Of a DNA stretch of 64,000 nucleotides, positions 34,204 to 46,100 are shown in pieces. A program made the position numbers and the translations under genes. Source of the stretch: Anoxynatronum buryatiense (GTDB taxonomy: Bacteria; Bacillota; Clostridia; Peptostreptococcales; Tindalliaceae). The notes beneath the pieces were generated by a model. The model was not told the DNA's origin. It made no database searches and saw only the letters and a list, made by a program, of their open reading frames with translations. The stretch's first letter is position 1, and the number at the start of each line of letters is the position of its first letter. The stretch is taken from NCBI RefSeq assembly GCF_900182905.1, contig NZ_FXUF01000006.1:62001-126000 (forward strand). Reading direction: 5' to 3'.

Positions 34204-34330
34204 ATGGGTAACCACGTCCCATCCAAAAAAACGCGGCACTCCTCGGGTAACCACGTCCCGTCAAAAACGCGGCTGAAAACAAAGCACCTGCCTTTAGAAC
34301 AACGCAGGTAACATTTTCAGAAATAAGGAG
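34204..34330 (+). promoter_or_regulatory. Repeated leader RNA motif of cassette 3
   Basis: GGGTAACCACGTCCC...ACGCGGC copies at 34204-34237 and 34245-34273. Outer stem CTGAAAA (34273-34279) with TTTTCAG (34314-34320); inner stem ACCTGC (34286-34291) with GCAGGT (34304-34309). The closing inner pair is A-T here where cassette 1 has G-C, a compensatory change. AAGGAG follows. Confidence 0.6.
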
Positions 34331-34338
34331 TGAGAAAG

Positions 34339-36843
34339 ATGAGAAAGCTTCGAAAAGGACAAATAGCACTCAGCTTATTGCTCGTTTTCTTACTGGCCTT
34401 CGGAAGCTTCTTCACCGCACTGGCAGATGACACGGTCACCGCTGATGATTCCGGTCAGGGGCAGGAAGAGATCGTGACAGAAGAGCCACCGGCAACAGAA
34501 GAGGACGATTCTGAAGAAATGAACGATTCAGATGAGGAAGACGAAACAGCAGATATGAACGAAACAGACGAAAATCTGGATGACGAAGCAACAGAAAATG
34601 ACAGCGAGGGTGACACAGCAGGCGAACCTGGCGAAGATTCTGAAGTTGATGAGGAAGAAGAAATTGAAGAAGAAGTAGAAGAAGAGCTTGAGGAAGAACT
34701 AGAAAAAGAGCTTTTAGACCTGACAGGAATGATGTTGATGGCTTCGCTGCCACCAACAGGCCAAGGCATTGAACCCCTTTACATGGGCTTAAATCCGGGG
34801 CCGGGCCTGAATGACGTGAGCCATCCTTCTGAGTGCACACTCAAATCAGTCATAATCGATGACCCCCAGGCAGGCAATCTGGGAAGTCAGAACAGCAGCA
34901 AGGTTTCTAAGTCAGATGCCAACACACAATTTGATGTTCAATTAACCAATATTTCCTACAGCAGTTCCAACTCTTTCGACTTTAGCAGTGCCACAGACCC
35001 GGTCTATCATGTGTGGGTCAAAGCGGGTCCTGGGGGATATCTCTACAGCTATCCTGGCGGCACCTATGGTGACACAGGTCTCTACTCACCACAGCCAGAC
35101 AGCATCAGCCATATCACTTTCTTCTATTGTGAAACGGTTGTTCCCCCAAAACTGATCCTTGAAAAATTGATTGTCGACGAGAATGAAGATCCGCTGTCAG
35201 AGGATGACACCCCCTTCAAAGTGATCATTGACGTGTTTGAAGGCTACAACGACCTGTATGCAAGCGTTCAGGAAACCCCCACCTTCCCCATGACCGTGGA
35301 AGGACTGCGACAGGGAACCACCGGGCAAATTGATTTGAGTCACCTTCCCCCCGGTTGGTATCACATCGTTGAAACGGATCTGCCGGAAGGCTATCAAGAC
35401 ATCGATTACGAAATTAATGTCGATTGCGGAGAAATAATGATCAGAAGCCTGGAAGAAAACGGCCTGAGTGGTCTGGTTTTCTACTGGTCAAATGAATGCG
35501 ACACCACCATCACCATAACCAACCAGAGAACAGAAGAAAAGTTTGGCGACATCGAAGGCAACAAATGGATCGTTCCCTTCATGGAATACTACTACAGCGG
35601 CGGCTATGCTTACTGGGGACCAAAAGACCCGGGAGCCGGCTGGCCCATCACCCTCTTTGAAGAAAAGGGAACTGAAGAAAATGAAACTGACGAAGAAATG
35701 GTTTCCGTAGCTCTTATGACCATCCCCGAAGAGTGGGAATGGAAAGCAGAGACACTCACCGATGACGACGGTGCCTTCAACTTCGAGAACCTGACACTTA
35801 ACAAGTGGTACAAAGTGGAAGAAGGTCTCAAGGACGGCGAAGATGCAGACGAGTGGGTACAATGGGCACCCTTCACCTACTACGTGTTCCTGGGAGAAGA
35901 AGGAACCATCATTTTAACAGACAGCGAGATGGAAACTCTGGCACTTCAAATGGTGGAAGGTCCCATTAACGGACTGCGCACCGTTGATTTCTTCAACAGT
36001 GAAATTCCACATCTGATCATTGAAAAAGTGATTGAGGGTGACGACACCGATGATACCATGACACCCTTTGAAATCACCCTGACCCCCATGGTATTTGTCG
36101 ATGGCGAATGGGTTCCCATGGAAGGCGTTGAGCCGCTGGTACGCACCATTTACCAGGGAACCAACCGTTTCTTCTGGAGCGGCGAATGGGTGGGAGACAA
36201 CCAGGATAACGGCCTCATCGAAGTCATGTCCTCAGGGGCGAACTTTAAGTACTTCGGTAATCCCGCCAACCTGGAAACACCACCGGCCATCCCCTTTGGA
36301 GCATACTTTGTGGAAGAGGATCCAGGAGCAGACTGGCTGGCACCCATTTACGACGCCGCCGACCAAATGATTCTCTTTGGAGTTTGCGGCCCTGAATCAG
36401 TTCCCATCTTCCTGACACAAGACGTTGCTTACCAGTATTGCAACCTGTTCCCCATGATGACCATTATCAACGAACGGGATGAAGAACAGGATGCCGATGC
36501 CGACGCCGATGCCGATGCCGATGCAGACGCTGACGCCGATGCCGATGCAGACGCCGATGCCGATGCCGATGCAGACGCTGACGCCGATGCCGATGCAGAC
36601 GCTGACGCCGATGCCGATGCCGATGCTGACATCACCATTGAACCGCTGGAAATCCCCCTGGGGACTCCAACACCAGTGGTAACCATGGACACTCCTGAGG
36701 AAATCATCATCCTCGACGAAGAAATTCCTCTGGGAGCACCCACACTGCCTCAAACCGGCGAAAGAAGCCCCTACCACCTCTACCTGGCCGGCCTCTTCTT
36801 GACAGCCGCAGGTGTGATTCTGAAAAAGCGACAACAGGCATAA
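34339..36843 (+). CDS. LPXTG-anchored acidic surface protein with Asp-Ala stalk (cassette 3)
   Basis: 834 aa. ATG at 34339 has AAGGAG 8 nt upstream; a GTG at 34330 overlaps that site. Signal peptide to about residue 30, then a long Glu/Asp-rich segment (about 33-130). No TQXA thioester pair was found; instead a domain with [19 protein letters not shown] and ISHITFFYC is followed by three Cna-B-like segments ([14 protein letters not shown], a segment starting [12 protein letters not shown], and [14 protein letters not shown]). The Asp-Ala stalk spans residues 718-764. C-terminus LPQTGE, hydrophobic span, basic tail. The ligand-binding head therefore differs from cassettes 1 and 2 while signal, stalk and anchor are shared. 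Confidence 0.88.
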   Translation: MRKLRKGQIALSLLLVFLLAFGSFFTALADDTVTADDSGQGQEEIVTEEPPATEEDDSEEMNDSDEEDETADMNETDENLDDEATENDSEGDTAGEPGEDSEVDEEEEIEEEVEEELEEELEKELLDLTGMMLMASLPPTGQGIEPLYMGLNPGPGLNDVSHPSECTLKSVIIDDPQAGNLGSQNSSKVSKSDANTQFDVQLTNISYSSSNSFDFSSATDPVYHVWVKAGPGGYLYSYPGGTYGDTGLYSPQPDSISHITFFYCETVVPPKLILEKLIVDENEDPLSEDDTPFKVIIDVFEGYNDLYASVQETPTFPMTVEGLRQGTTGQIDLSHLPPGWYHIVETDLPEGYQDIDYEINVDCGEIMIRSLEENGLSGLVFYWSNECDTTITITNQRTEEKFGDIEGNKWIVPFMEYYYSGGYAYWGPKDPGAGWPITLFEEKGTEENETDEEMVSVALMTIPEEWEWKAETLTDDDGAFNFENLTLNKWYKVEEGLKDGEDADEWVQWAPFTYYVFLGEEGTIILTDSEMETLALQMVEGPINGLRTVDFFNSEIPHLIIEKVIEGDDTDDTMTPFEITLTPMVFVDGEWVPMEGVEPLVRTIYQGTNRFFWSGEWVGDNQDNGLIEVMSSGANFKYFGNPANLETPPAIPFGAYFVEEDPGADWLAPIYDAADQMILFGVCGPESVPIFLTQDVAYQYCNLFPMMTIINERDEEQDADADADADADADADADADADADADADADADADADADADADADADADITIEPLEIPLGTPTPVVTMDTPEEIIILDEEIPLGAPTLPQTGERSPYHLYLAGLFLTAAGVILKKRQQA

Positions 36844-36872
36844 CCCAACTGAAACCAGCATAATAGCAAAAT

Positions 36873-36910
36873 AAAACCCGGCTGCGACATTACGTCACAG
36901 CCGGGTTTTT
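36873..36910 (+). terminator. Terminator after cassette 3
   Basis: AAACCCGGCTG / CAGCCGGGTTT arms with flanking A and T runs; likely bidirectional between convergent genes. Confidence 0.8.
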
Positions 36911-36922
36911 ATGATAGGAAGC

Positions 36923-39670
36923 CTATTCCCTGCCCTTCACCAGAATCACCTGGGCCACCCGGTCAACCACTTCCAGGGTAACGTTGCGGTTCAGCAGTCG
37001 TACAGCTTCTGCTGCCACATCTTCGGCCCAGTTGTCAAAATCAGTTTCATCCACCGAACGCCAGGCGCTTTCCTGAATGGCGAAATCACCTTCCAGCTTC
37101 ACCCGCACTGATCCATCGGTGTCTTCCCGTACCAGATAAGTGAAACGCAGATCGTCATACCGGTTCCAGTTGCGATTTAGCTCCCGGGCCACGTCTTCCA
37201 TCAGGCTGTAAGAACGCAGCTCTCCCCGCTCAATGGCGAACCGGTAGAAGGGTTCTTCGCTCCGGCTGTTTACCATAAAACCATCCACCCGAATGTTGGG
37301 GTATTTGTCTTCCAGTTCTGTCTGCAGGGCCTTCAGATAATCCCGCTTATAGACAACACTCCGGTTCATAAACCGGCTTTCAGGGGTGATCACCGTCAGC
37401 TCCACATCCCGGCGAATCAGCTGGGCATCATATTCATAACTGATGCCGTCAAAGCGTCCCAGATATCGGCGCAGAATCCGTAACAGCTCAGTAATATCAA
37501 CAGTTTGAACACCGGATGAGCCGCCGTGTTCTTCAAAATTGAACCGCAGGCTGCCATCACGGGAGGTAAAGGTGATGTAGGTATATTCGTTGGAGGCAGT
37601 GTTGCGGGAGGTAATCCAGCCCTCAACGGTGGCGTCGGCATCAAAAAGTTCTTGAAGAGCGGCCTCCATATCCCCAACCCAGTTTTCAATACGCTGGCGT
37701 GAGAGCGCATCAAACCGGTTGAAATCAGCGGCATCATAGGTGATGCGCAGCCGGTAACGGCTTCCCGAAATACGGGAAAGGTTGATATAAGTGGAAATAC
37801 CGTCAATGGTTTCGTAATAATCTTCCAAATAGCGTTCCATGGCGGCCAGGGTGGTGATCCGGCGGTAAGGGACGCGACGGGATTCATCCTGCTGGGCTTG
37901 CTGCCTCTCATTCAGCTGTTCTTCCAGGCTTGCAACGGTTGTCCGCAGGGTGGCAATGGCTTGCTTGTCTGCTTCCAGCTGCTGGAGCATTGATGGGAAC
38001 ATCTGGCTTCTGGCAGCCGGGTTGCTTCCCAGACGAAGGGTATTGGCTACCGGGTCATTGGTAAGGGTGAGGTAGAGGGCATCTGCCCATTCTCCCAAAG
38101 GAACATAGAGGGTGTTTTGCCAGACAAACATTTCTTCCTGACTGTGGAAAGAAACACCATCCACCGTCATGCGCAGGGGGTAGAGGGTGATGCCTGTCTG
38201 CTGGGTGGTGATGGCAACGGGGGCGGCCAGGGCGGCATAGGCATCCTGTTCCCGGGCAGGGGCAGCAGTTTCGGTGGTGGTGCCGGCTTCCTGCTGCCAG
38301 TTGCGCCACCGGTCGTCCCGGGAATCCCAGTATCGATCATCTTCCCAATATCGGTCATCGTACCGGTATCGGTCGTCGTAGTAGTCATCGTATCGGTCGT
38401 CATACCGGGTGGCACTGTGCCACCGCAGACGGCCGCTGTCCATGCGAAAGCTTTCCAGAAAACGGCCAGTGTCTTCATCCAGCACTTCGCCCCACACGTA
38501 AAGGTTCCGTTCTGCCTGGTTGATTTCTTCTGCCACCTGGGTTAAAAAGCTTTCACGGCGGTTTTGACTCAGGGCTTCGTAATCACTGCGGCGGGTGTCA
38601 ATGATCAAATCCAGTTCATCTCTTGCTGCCTGGGCCCGAAAGCTGTAGTCAACACCGTCATACCGATTCAGCCGGTCGTTGAGACGATCTTCCACCCGGC
38701 GGGCCATGGTGGTGGTCACAGTGCCGCTGCGGGTGTCACGGGAACTGGAGCTGCTGGAGGGGGTGTAGCGAAAAGTAAGGGCAGGGCGGGTGTCTCCCCG
38801 GCTCAGCTCAAATTCCACCAGGGTTCGGGTGGTGCCATTTTGGCTTCTCAGGGTTCCTGTCACATCCCACAGGCCAGGGGCCAGGGTGGTGGCAGCGGCC
38901 ACCAGATCTTCCACATAAGCGGTAACAGTACTTCTGGCCAGTCGTTCAAAATCCCGGCGGTCAGTTTCACTGACGGTGATGGTGAGGGTCATCAGCTGGC
39001 TACCGCTGTCGGCAAGGGTCACCGACAAAGGAATTCCCTGCACCCGGCCAAAGACATCCCGCAAAAAGCGTTCTGCTTCCCGAAGGCTGGCCATTTCAGT
39101 TAGTACGGTGCCGGTGCTGCTCCCGGTGCCGCTGGTGGTCAGTGCCGCCAGCGAGGCCTCCAGGGCCTGCTGATGTTGTTGCAGCTGGGTTTTCTCATAG
39201 CCAAGGCGGGCCACTTCTCCCGCCCAGGGGTTGGTGCCCGGCTGGTTTAGCACACCTTCGGTGGCCAGTTCCAGCCACCCTTCAGCAGCGTCAAAGCGAA
39301 TGCCCACCCCCAAAAAAGCACCCAAGGGCATGGCGGGACCATAAGGCTGGCCCTCCAGCCAAACCAGCGGCTGTTCCAGGCGAAGCGCATAGTTGTCCAG
39401 GGTGATGGCCGTATCGCGAAACTCCAGGGTGGCATTGCGGGGATAACCGGCAGCCCAGGCGGGGAGCAGGTGGCTGGCCACCAGCAGTGTAACGAGAACC
39501 AGGCACAGAAAAGTGTGCTTGGCAGCATGTTTCGAAGAGCGGTTCGCGACGTATCCTGCAGAGCGCTTTCCGGAATTATTTTCTGAAGGTTGAGCATATG
39601 GTTGAATAGATGACGGGACAGATGGTTGAAAAGAATGACGCTGTGGGGAATGATCGTGGGGTATTTTCAA
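36923..39670 (-). CDS. Secreted stalk protein with copper-amine-oxidase-N-like domains and five repeated modules
   Basis: About 915 aa. TTG at 39670 has AGGAGG 9 nt upstream; ATG 39688 and 39748 are in-frame alternatives without an SD. A disordered basic N-terminus is followed by a signal segment (TFLCLVLVTLLVASHLLPAWA). Two CuAO-N-like modules are seen (TAITLDNYALRLEQPLVWLE; LRMTVDGVSF with QNTLYVPLGEWADAL). Around them five about 100-residue modules share a helix of RxLxRYDGIxY type, two strands, a helix ending in NW or FLxx-V and a strand of TVEG type. A Tyr/Asp/Arg-rich run separates modules two and three. Probably an extracellular, wall-associated structural protein; function unknown. 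Confidence 0.75.
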   Translation of the reverse strand: MKIPHDHSPQRHSFQPSVPSSIQPYAQPSENNSGKRSAGYVANRSSKHAAKHTFLCLVLVTLLVASHLLPAWAAGYPRNATLEFRDTAITLDNYALRLEQPLVWLEGQPYGPAMPLGAFLGVGIRFDAAEGWLELATEGVLNQPGTNPWAGEVARLGYEKTQLQQHQQALEASLAALTTSGTGSSTGTVLTEMASLREAERFLRDVFGRVQGIPLSVTLADSGSQLMTLTITVSETDRRDFERLARSTVTAYVEDLVAAATTLAPGLWDVTGTLRSQNGTTRTLVEFELSRGDTRPALTFRYTPSSSSSSRDTRSGTVTTTMARRVEDRLNDRLNRYDGVDYSFRAQAARDELDLIIDTRRSDYEALSQNRRESFLTQVAEEINQAERNLYVWGEVLDEDTGRFLESFRMDSGRLRWHSATRYDDRYDDYYDDRYRYDDRYWEDDRYWDSRDDRWRNWQQEAGTTTETAAPAREQDAYAALAAPVAITTQQTGITLYPLRMTVDGVSFHSQEEMFVWQNTLYVPLGEWADALYLTLTNDPVANTLRLGSNPAARSQMFPSMLQQLEADKQAIATLRTTVASLEEQLNERQQAQQDESRRVPYRRITTLAAMERYLEDYYETIDGISTYINLSRISGSRYRLRITYDAADFNRFDALSRQRIENWVGDMEAALQELFDADATVEGWITSRNTASNEYTYITFTSRDGSLRFNFEEHGGSSGVQTVDITELLRILRRYLGRFDGISYEYDAQLIRRDVELTVITPESRFMNRSVVYKRDYLKALQTELEDKYPNIRVDGFMVNSRSEEPFYRFAIERGELRSYSLMEDVARELNRNWNRYDDLRFTYLVREDTDGSVRVKLEGDFAIQESAWRSVDETDFDNWAEDVAAEAVRLLNRNVTLEVVDRVAQVILVKGRE

Positions 39671-39688
39671 CTTGGAGAACCTCCTCAT

Positions 39689-39777
39689 GATGTGATGTGC
39701 TGGTTCAGTGATCGGCGGACTGTTTTCATTTGATGGGACTGCCTTCATTATGATGGGACTGCCTTTGTTTTATGGGG
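39689..39777 (-). repeat. About 20-bp-period tandem repeat upstream of the stalk protein start
   Basis: On the minus strand four units of 19-21 bp read AAGGCAGTCCCATCATAATG, AAGGCAGTCCCATCAAATG, AAAACAGTCCGCCGATCACTG-like and AACCAGCACATCACATCATG, and the last runs straight into the AGGAGG of the gene. The two outermost units are nearly identical; the inner two are degraded. Confidence 0.7.
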
Positions 39778-39803
39778 ATCGGGGTATGTGCTGTCATAGC
39801 CTT

Positions 39804-39832
39804 ATGATATAATAAGGGACGCGTCATGGCAA
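39804..39832 (-). promoter_or_regulatory. Candidate promoter for the stalk protein gene
   Basis: On the minus strand TTGCCA (39827-39832), a 17-bp spacer and TATCAT (39804-39809). Confidence 0.4.
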
Positions 39833-39903
39833 TGAGGCGAATAAGATCATAAGGATCAAGCAGCTGGCATAAGCCTTGAATATGATTCAATCACAATAAC
39901 GTC

Positions 39904-39933
39904 TTGAACATAATTACAAAAAGCCTCTAACAT
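39904..39933 (+). promoter_or_regulatory. Candidate promoter for the IPT/TIG protein operon
   Basis: TTGAAC (39904-39909), 18-bp spacer, TAACAT (39928-39933). It lies 234 nt before the start; the intervening AT-rich leader shows no convincing gene on either strand. Confidence 0.35.
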
Positions 39934-40166
39934 ACTATCGGATTTTTGTCGATAAAAGTATAGAGTTGTAGCCACTTTTCCTCTCATGAAAAATGAGGGA
40001 GAGATCACATCACCAAACGAGCGTAAAAACATCCTGTCGATCATACATCCATCCATCAGTCCGATCACCTTATCAAGGGAAACTCACCCAGTCTGATGAG
40101 ATTCGTTTCACTTGAAATGCGCGTTATCATCTGTCAACCATATCAGTCAAATGGAGGAATTAACCC

Positions 40167-43100
40167 ATGCACACACCCGCCACTTTCCACCGAAAGCACT
40201 CCAGCCCTCCCCACAAGCAATACCGTCACACGCCCCGCCGGGCCATTGCCTGGATGCTTTTGGTGGCGTTTTTTGTGACGTTTTTGCCCTTGGAACCAGG
40301 CAGCGGTGCCGGTGTCACTTCGGCATCTGCCCAGGAACTCACCCAGCCCATTCTCACCATCACCAATAACTATGAAAATTTCATCCGGGTGCTGAAGCGG
40401 GTCACTGTTCAGGACGGCGGATTTTCCGGTACGGGAATCACCGGTCACACCATGGGTGTTTTTGACGATGTTGCCGGGCTGTACAATGTGCCGGCAAATC
40501 AGCTGACTGTTTTTGGTTCTCTGGCACAGGCAACAATACCCGACAACTTCAGCGGTTTGCGCCAGGTGCAGGTACGTTTTCAAAGACCCGACAACACCAC
40601 CGAAACCCTGGAATACAACAATGTTTCTGAAGGAATACCCGAAATCACCGGGGTAGTGAATCCCCTGGTGACTGGTGAAGATGTGATCATTGTCAGTGGT
40701 CGTGATGCCAATGTGAAAGATCTGGCCAACTCATCCGCCGGTTATATAGTTCGCGTGGGCGGGGCCGTCGCCCGGGTGTGGACCAATGATGATGCAGCAG
40801 ACCCCGATTATCCTGCAGGGCTGACCCTGACCAACAGCCAGGTTGGTCTTCAGGCCGCTCCCGGCAACAGTTTTCCCGGCGGGCTGCTCACCATTACCGT
40901 GGAACGGTCTCTTCAGCGATTAACCACCAGCAACTCACTGCGTAATCTTTACAACTATGTGGATGCCGTTCGTGTCATCACGCCACTGAATCTCGATGGG
41001 ATGACCATGTTCCCCACCTTGGGCGAAGTGGGCAGCCGGGTGCGTTTTACTTGGAACAATCAGATGCCTGCCAACGGATATGACGTGTATTTTGTGGAAG
41101 ACCTGACCAACCTTACCCTGCTCACTCCCGCCAACCGGGCCGGCTTTGTCAGTAACCCGGCGCCCCAGGCCAACGGAGACTGGATCTATACGGTGACCGT
41201 TCCCAACGTGGATGCCGGGAGAGCCTATTACGTGGTGCTCACACCCCGGGGTAACACCGATTCCCGTTATGTGATGAACCAGCAGTACCGGGTGATCAGC
41301 ATTCAGGACAGCCCGGTGATCGACAACTTTTCACCGGCATCGGCGCCGTCTCTCCAGCCCACAGAAGTCACTATTACCGGCGGCTTTTTCAGCCGATTGA
41401 ACATTGACGGCTTGGATTACCCGGTGCAGGAAATGGTGGTGCCGGCCATTCCCTCAACCGGATTATCGGAACTGACAGTGGAATATATTCCTGAAGCCAG
41501 CGCCAGCCCGGTCATTAACCTGGGTGGCATTCTTGCGCCAGTAAAAAGTGTGGAACGCAGTTTCCAGGTGGTCATTGACAATACGCTGCGCATTTATGAC
41601 TTCACACCCCAATCAGGTACCGGCGCTCAGCGGGACAACACGTTTAAAGTGATGACAGAAACCTACACCATCACCCAGCCCCGGGAAGTGCCGGTATCAG
41701 TTGAAGTCCTCACCACCATCACCCTTGATGACGTGAATGAAACCCAGCTGGTCATTGAACAGATTGTCATTTCCGACGGCAAATTCACGTTTATTCCCTC
41801 CACTGAAGCTCCCCAGGTGGAAGAGGTCATTCCCCGCATCATCCCCATCGAACGGCTGGGCGATAATGACTATCTTCACAGCAGTCTTGAAGAGCTGATG
41901 CTGGTAATCCGGGGAGATGGTTTTCTGGTCACCCGCTACATGTCCGGCGGGCAGGAGCAGGTGAATTATCCCAAGGTGCGCCTGGGACAAATGGTCATCG
42001 ACCCCAATGCGGCGCCGGGCGCGCCTGGTGTTTATGTGCCCGAGAGTTTTCAGGTGCTGAGGGGCAGCACGCTGGTGGACGGCATTGGCAACAACGAAAC
42101 CGGCAACACCCTGGTGATTCGCTTACGGGCAGGTTCAGAGGGTTTTGAGGTCATTGAACGAAACGACCGTTCCATTGCGATTCTCAACCCACGGCGGGGC
42201 AGCGGGGAGTTCCCTGACGATGCTTTTTTCATCAACTTCCCCGAAAAAGTCGAGTTCCGGGAAATCGGAGAAAATGATTTTCCCAGAATTATCAGCGTTA
42301 TTCCCAACCTGGTGTCCCTTGAAGGGGGCGTTCCCGTTCGCATCACCGGCTCCAACTTCCGGCCGGGAACCCAGGTCTTTATTGAAGGGCGTCTTGTCCC
42401 CGGCATCACTGTTTCCGGTGACGCAGAAACCATTGATTTCACCGCTCCTGCAGGCAACCGGGCCGGTGAAACCCAGCTGCAGGTGGTGAATCCGGAGGGC
42501 GGCCTGGCCACCTACCCCTTCACCTATACCACCACCTTTACCGAACCACGCCTCACCCGCATTGCGCCCACAGAAGGCACTGAGGGAACCCTGGTGACCG
42601 TACAGGGAAGCAATTTTCTGCGACCGGACCCCACCGTGCGGGTGACAGATCTGAACAACATCGACGTCTTTATCATGAACCGGCTCATTGGCACCCGTTT
42701 TTTCATGGGGGCACACGACATCAATACCTATAACCGGGAAGGAAACCGGGTTGCGCTTACGCCCTACCATGAGGGGGCTGCTCCTGACCGAACCCTGAAA
42801 GACCATGTGTTTATCTATAGCGCTGATACCGGCCAATGGCGAGCCGGTGAAGGTTTTGAAAGTGTGATTTTCTATAATGAAACTTCCCGAAAATTCTACC
42901 GTCTGATCCGGGATGTGCAAAACCGCTACTGGATTGAAGATGGACTGGGTCTGCGCTACCAGATTCGCCGAAACGGCGGCAATTTTCAGGCTGTTTCCGG
43001 CACGAACACCTACAATATCACCCAGAGCACCAAAGGCGTACTGTCTTTCGACGGCAAGACATTAAGGGCCTATACCCCCTACTTTGTCAGCCAGGTGGAT

Positions 43101-46100
43101 GGGTTCGACACCATCACCGGCAACCGGGTCACCTATATTGACGGCAGCACCCTCAACATTCGCGTTCCCAATATGGGAATAGCACCCTGGACAGGTGCCG
43201 GCTTGTATGATGTGGCTGTGGTGAATCCCGATACCAAGGAAGCCCGTCTCACCAATGCCTTCTATTATTATCCTGAACCCAGAACCATTCCCGCCATTAG
43301 AGACATCGTACCGGAAATTGGGCCGGAAGCCGGCGGCAATCTGGTGAATCTGAAACTGGATGACACCCTCGATGTGGAAACCGGATTTGTGGATACCGGC
43401 ACCAGCAAAACCAAGGTGTTTGTCGGTGCCCAGCAGGTGCCCGCCGCCGATGTGGTGGTTTCACCCAACGGTCAGGAAATTCGCATCAAAGTACCTGCTT
43501 TCTACGAAAATATCCGGGACAAGGGAACCGACCGTGTCACCGTACCCCTGGTGCTGGTGAACCCTGACGGCGGCACCTTCCACGTGGATTTCAACAAGCC
43601 CATCACTGTTCAGCGCACCCGGCGCACTGCCGGAGGAACCGAAGACTACAGTGTGGATCTTTTTGGATACACCTATGTGGTGCCCACCAGCAATCCCAGA
43701 ATTGACAGCATTTCTCCCGTCAGCGGCTCTGCCGCCGGCAGGTATGTGGTGGAGATTTTCGGCTTTGATTTCCGTGACTTCCGCAATATCCGGGATGAAG
43801 ACGGCAACATCACCGAAACCCTGAATGCCGACCCGGACAACAAAGGCACATCCCTTTACAACGACCAGTACCAAGTGTTGCTGGATGAGCTTTATCCCCA
43901 GATTTACTTTGGCAATCAGGAAGCTGAAATTGTGGTCTTTTCACCCACCTACCTGCAGGTGGTGGTAGGCCCCAACGCAGGTGCCGTCCCTGTCTATGTG
44001 GTGAACAACGACTCCGGTATTTCCAACACCCTGAGCTTTACCTTCGACAGTTCTCAGCCAGCCATCACCAGCGTCAACCCTGACCGGGCTGATCGCCGGG
44101 GAGGGACGCTGGTGGAAATTCTGGGGCAGGGCTTTGAAGAAAGCCTCATTACCCTGTTGATGGATACCGATGGAACCAATGGCGCCTCCCAGCGGCTCAC
44201 CAACCAAAATAAGGCAATGGTTCGTGTGGGCCAGCGCACGAACAAGAACCTTCCCCGTGAAGACGAAAATTCCGGGGTCATTCGCAGCGGAAGGGCCACC
44301 GTTCGGCTGGCGGGAGAAGTCACCGCCCGGTACGATGCCGGAGGCACCGGCACGCTGGAAGTCAGCATCGTCGACCGGGGCACCACCTACAATCATGAAT
44401 ACCGGGGTTTCCAGTCCGGCGAGACGGTCTATATCGATACCACACACCTCACCAACAATAGCGGCGAAGCCTATCCCTACCGGGAGCTGATTCGTTTTGA
44501 AGTGCGGGAAAACCGGCTCTTTGTCGAGGGCGGCTACGCGCCGGAAGTGCTTTACCGCACCCCCAGGCACCTGGTGGCCACCATGCCCGCCTATTACACC
44601 ACCGGCACCGTTAGATTGTCAGTGGTGAACCCCGACGGCGGCACCGCCAGCCGTGACTTTGTGTACATTACCCCCGACAGCCGCCCGGTGATCACCAACA
44701 TCACCCGTGAAGGCCGGGATCCTCTGGTGGAGCAGCGGGAAGGTTATGGGGAAATCAGGGTGCAGAAAGTATCCCTGCGCGGCGGCAATGTCATCAGCAT
44801 CTTGGGAACCGATTTTCGGGAAGATGCCCGCATCAACATCGGCGATGTGGTGAATATCGGACCGCAGGACATCACCTACAACCTGCCCAACCGCCTCACC
44901 TTCACCATGCCCTCTCTCCCTGAAAATACGGTGGGAAGCCTTTACCGGGGGGTAGTGACCAATGTGGACGGCGGCTCTGCCACCTCCGACAGGGCAGAAC
45001 CCACGCCCATTTATATTGAAATTACCAAAGGTGAATCCGATCCCCGCCTCGATACCATTACACCGGCAGAAGGTCCTGTCACCGGCGGCACCCGAATCAC
45101 CCTCACAGGGAATGATTTCCGAAAAACCATGGAAGGCTATGAACAGAACCCCCTCAATGTCTTCTTTGGAGAAGCAAGGGTGGAAGATGGTTCCGGCAAC
45201 CTGGAATATGTGGATTACCGTCAGATTAAAGTGACCGCCCCTGCAGGGAATACCTTTGGCAATGTCAATGTGCGGGTGGAAAACCCCGATGGTGAGCTGA
45301 GTCTGCCACCGGGTCAGTTCCGATATATCAGCCAGCCCAACATCGCCACCATGGATCCGGCCCGCATTTTTGCCAATGATGGTGAGAGTGACGTTACCGT
45401 CACCGGTGAAATGTTCATCTCCGGCGCCAAAGTAATTCTGGGAGGCCGCCTGATTCGCAAGGGCCAGGAGCCTGCCGGGGAGACTGTCCACGGCGAAGGG
45501 GTGCGGGGCGTTGACGACAACGGCAACAACCTCTACTTCAGCGTGGTGGGCGGCGTGCCTGCCTCCACAGTGAATGTCACCAGTGAAAACGTGATGGTCC
45601 TCCGCTTCCCCGAAGTGCTGGATCTCCAGAACGATGACCTGATCATCATCAACCCTGACGGCGGCTTGTCAGACCCCTACAGTGATTTTGACTACGCCAT
45701 TCCCGTGCCGGATAAACCTCTGGTGCTGGAAGCCATCCCCGGGGCCGAATCCAGCGTACAGCTGGTATGGTCCCAGTCAGGGCCGGAAGTACTCAACGCT
45801 TCCGACCGTTTTGAAGTCTACGGCAAGAAAAGCAGCGATGCCCAGTTTACCTACCTGGGTGACACCCAAGAGGCGGACTTCCTGGTGCGCGGCCTTGAGC
45901 CAGACACCCGGTACGATTTCCGGGTGCGTGCCCTGAACCGTTACGGCAGCGCCATTGAAACTGCCGAAGCCAGCACCCGCACCTTCAGTTTGCGGGATGA
46001 CCCCAAGCTGGGTGAAAAAATCGAAGAACTTGATCGTCAGCAGGAAGAACTGGAAACCAAAGGCAAAGAAGAAATTGCCGGCAGCCGGGTGGTACGCACC

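Noticed and set aside
39856-40068. A 70-aa minus-strand frame in the gap before the TIG gene
   Set aside because: No SD, unusual composition, and no similarity to anything I recognise.
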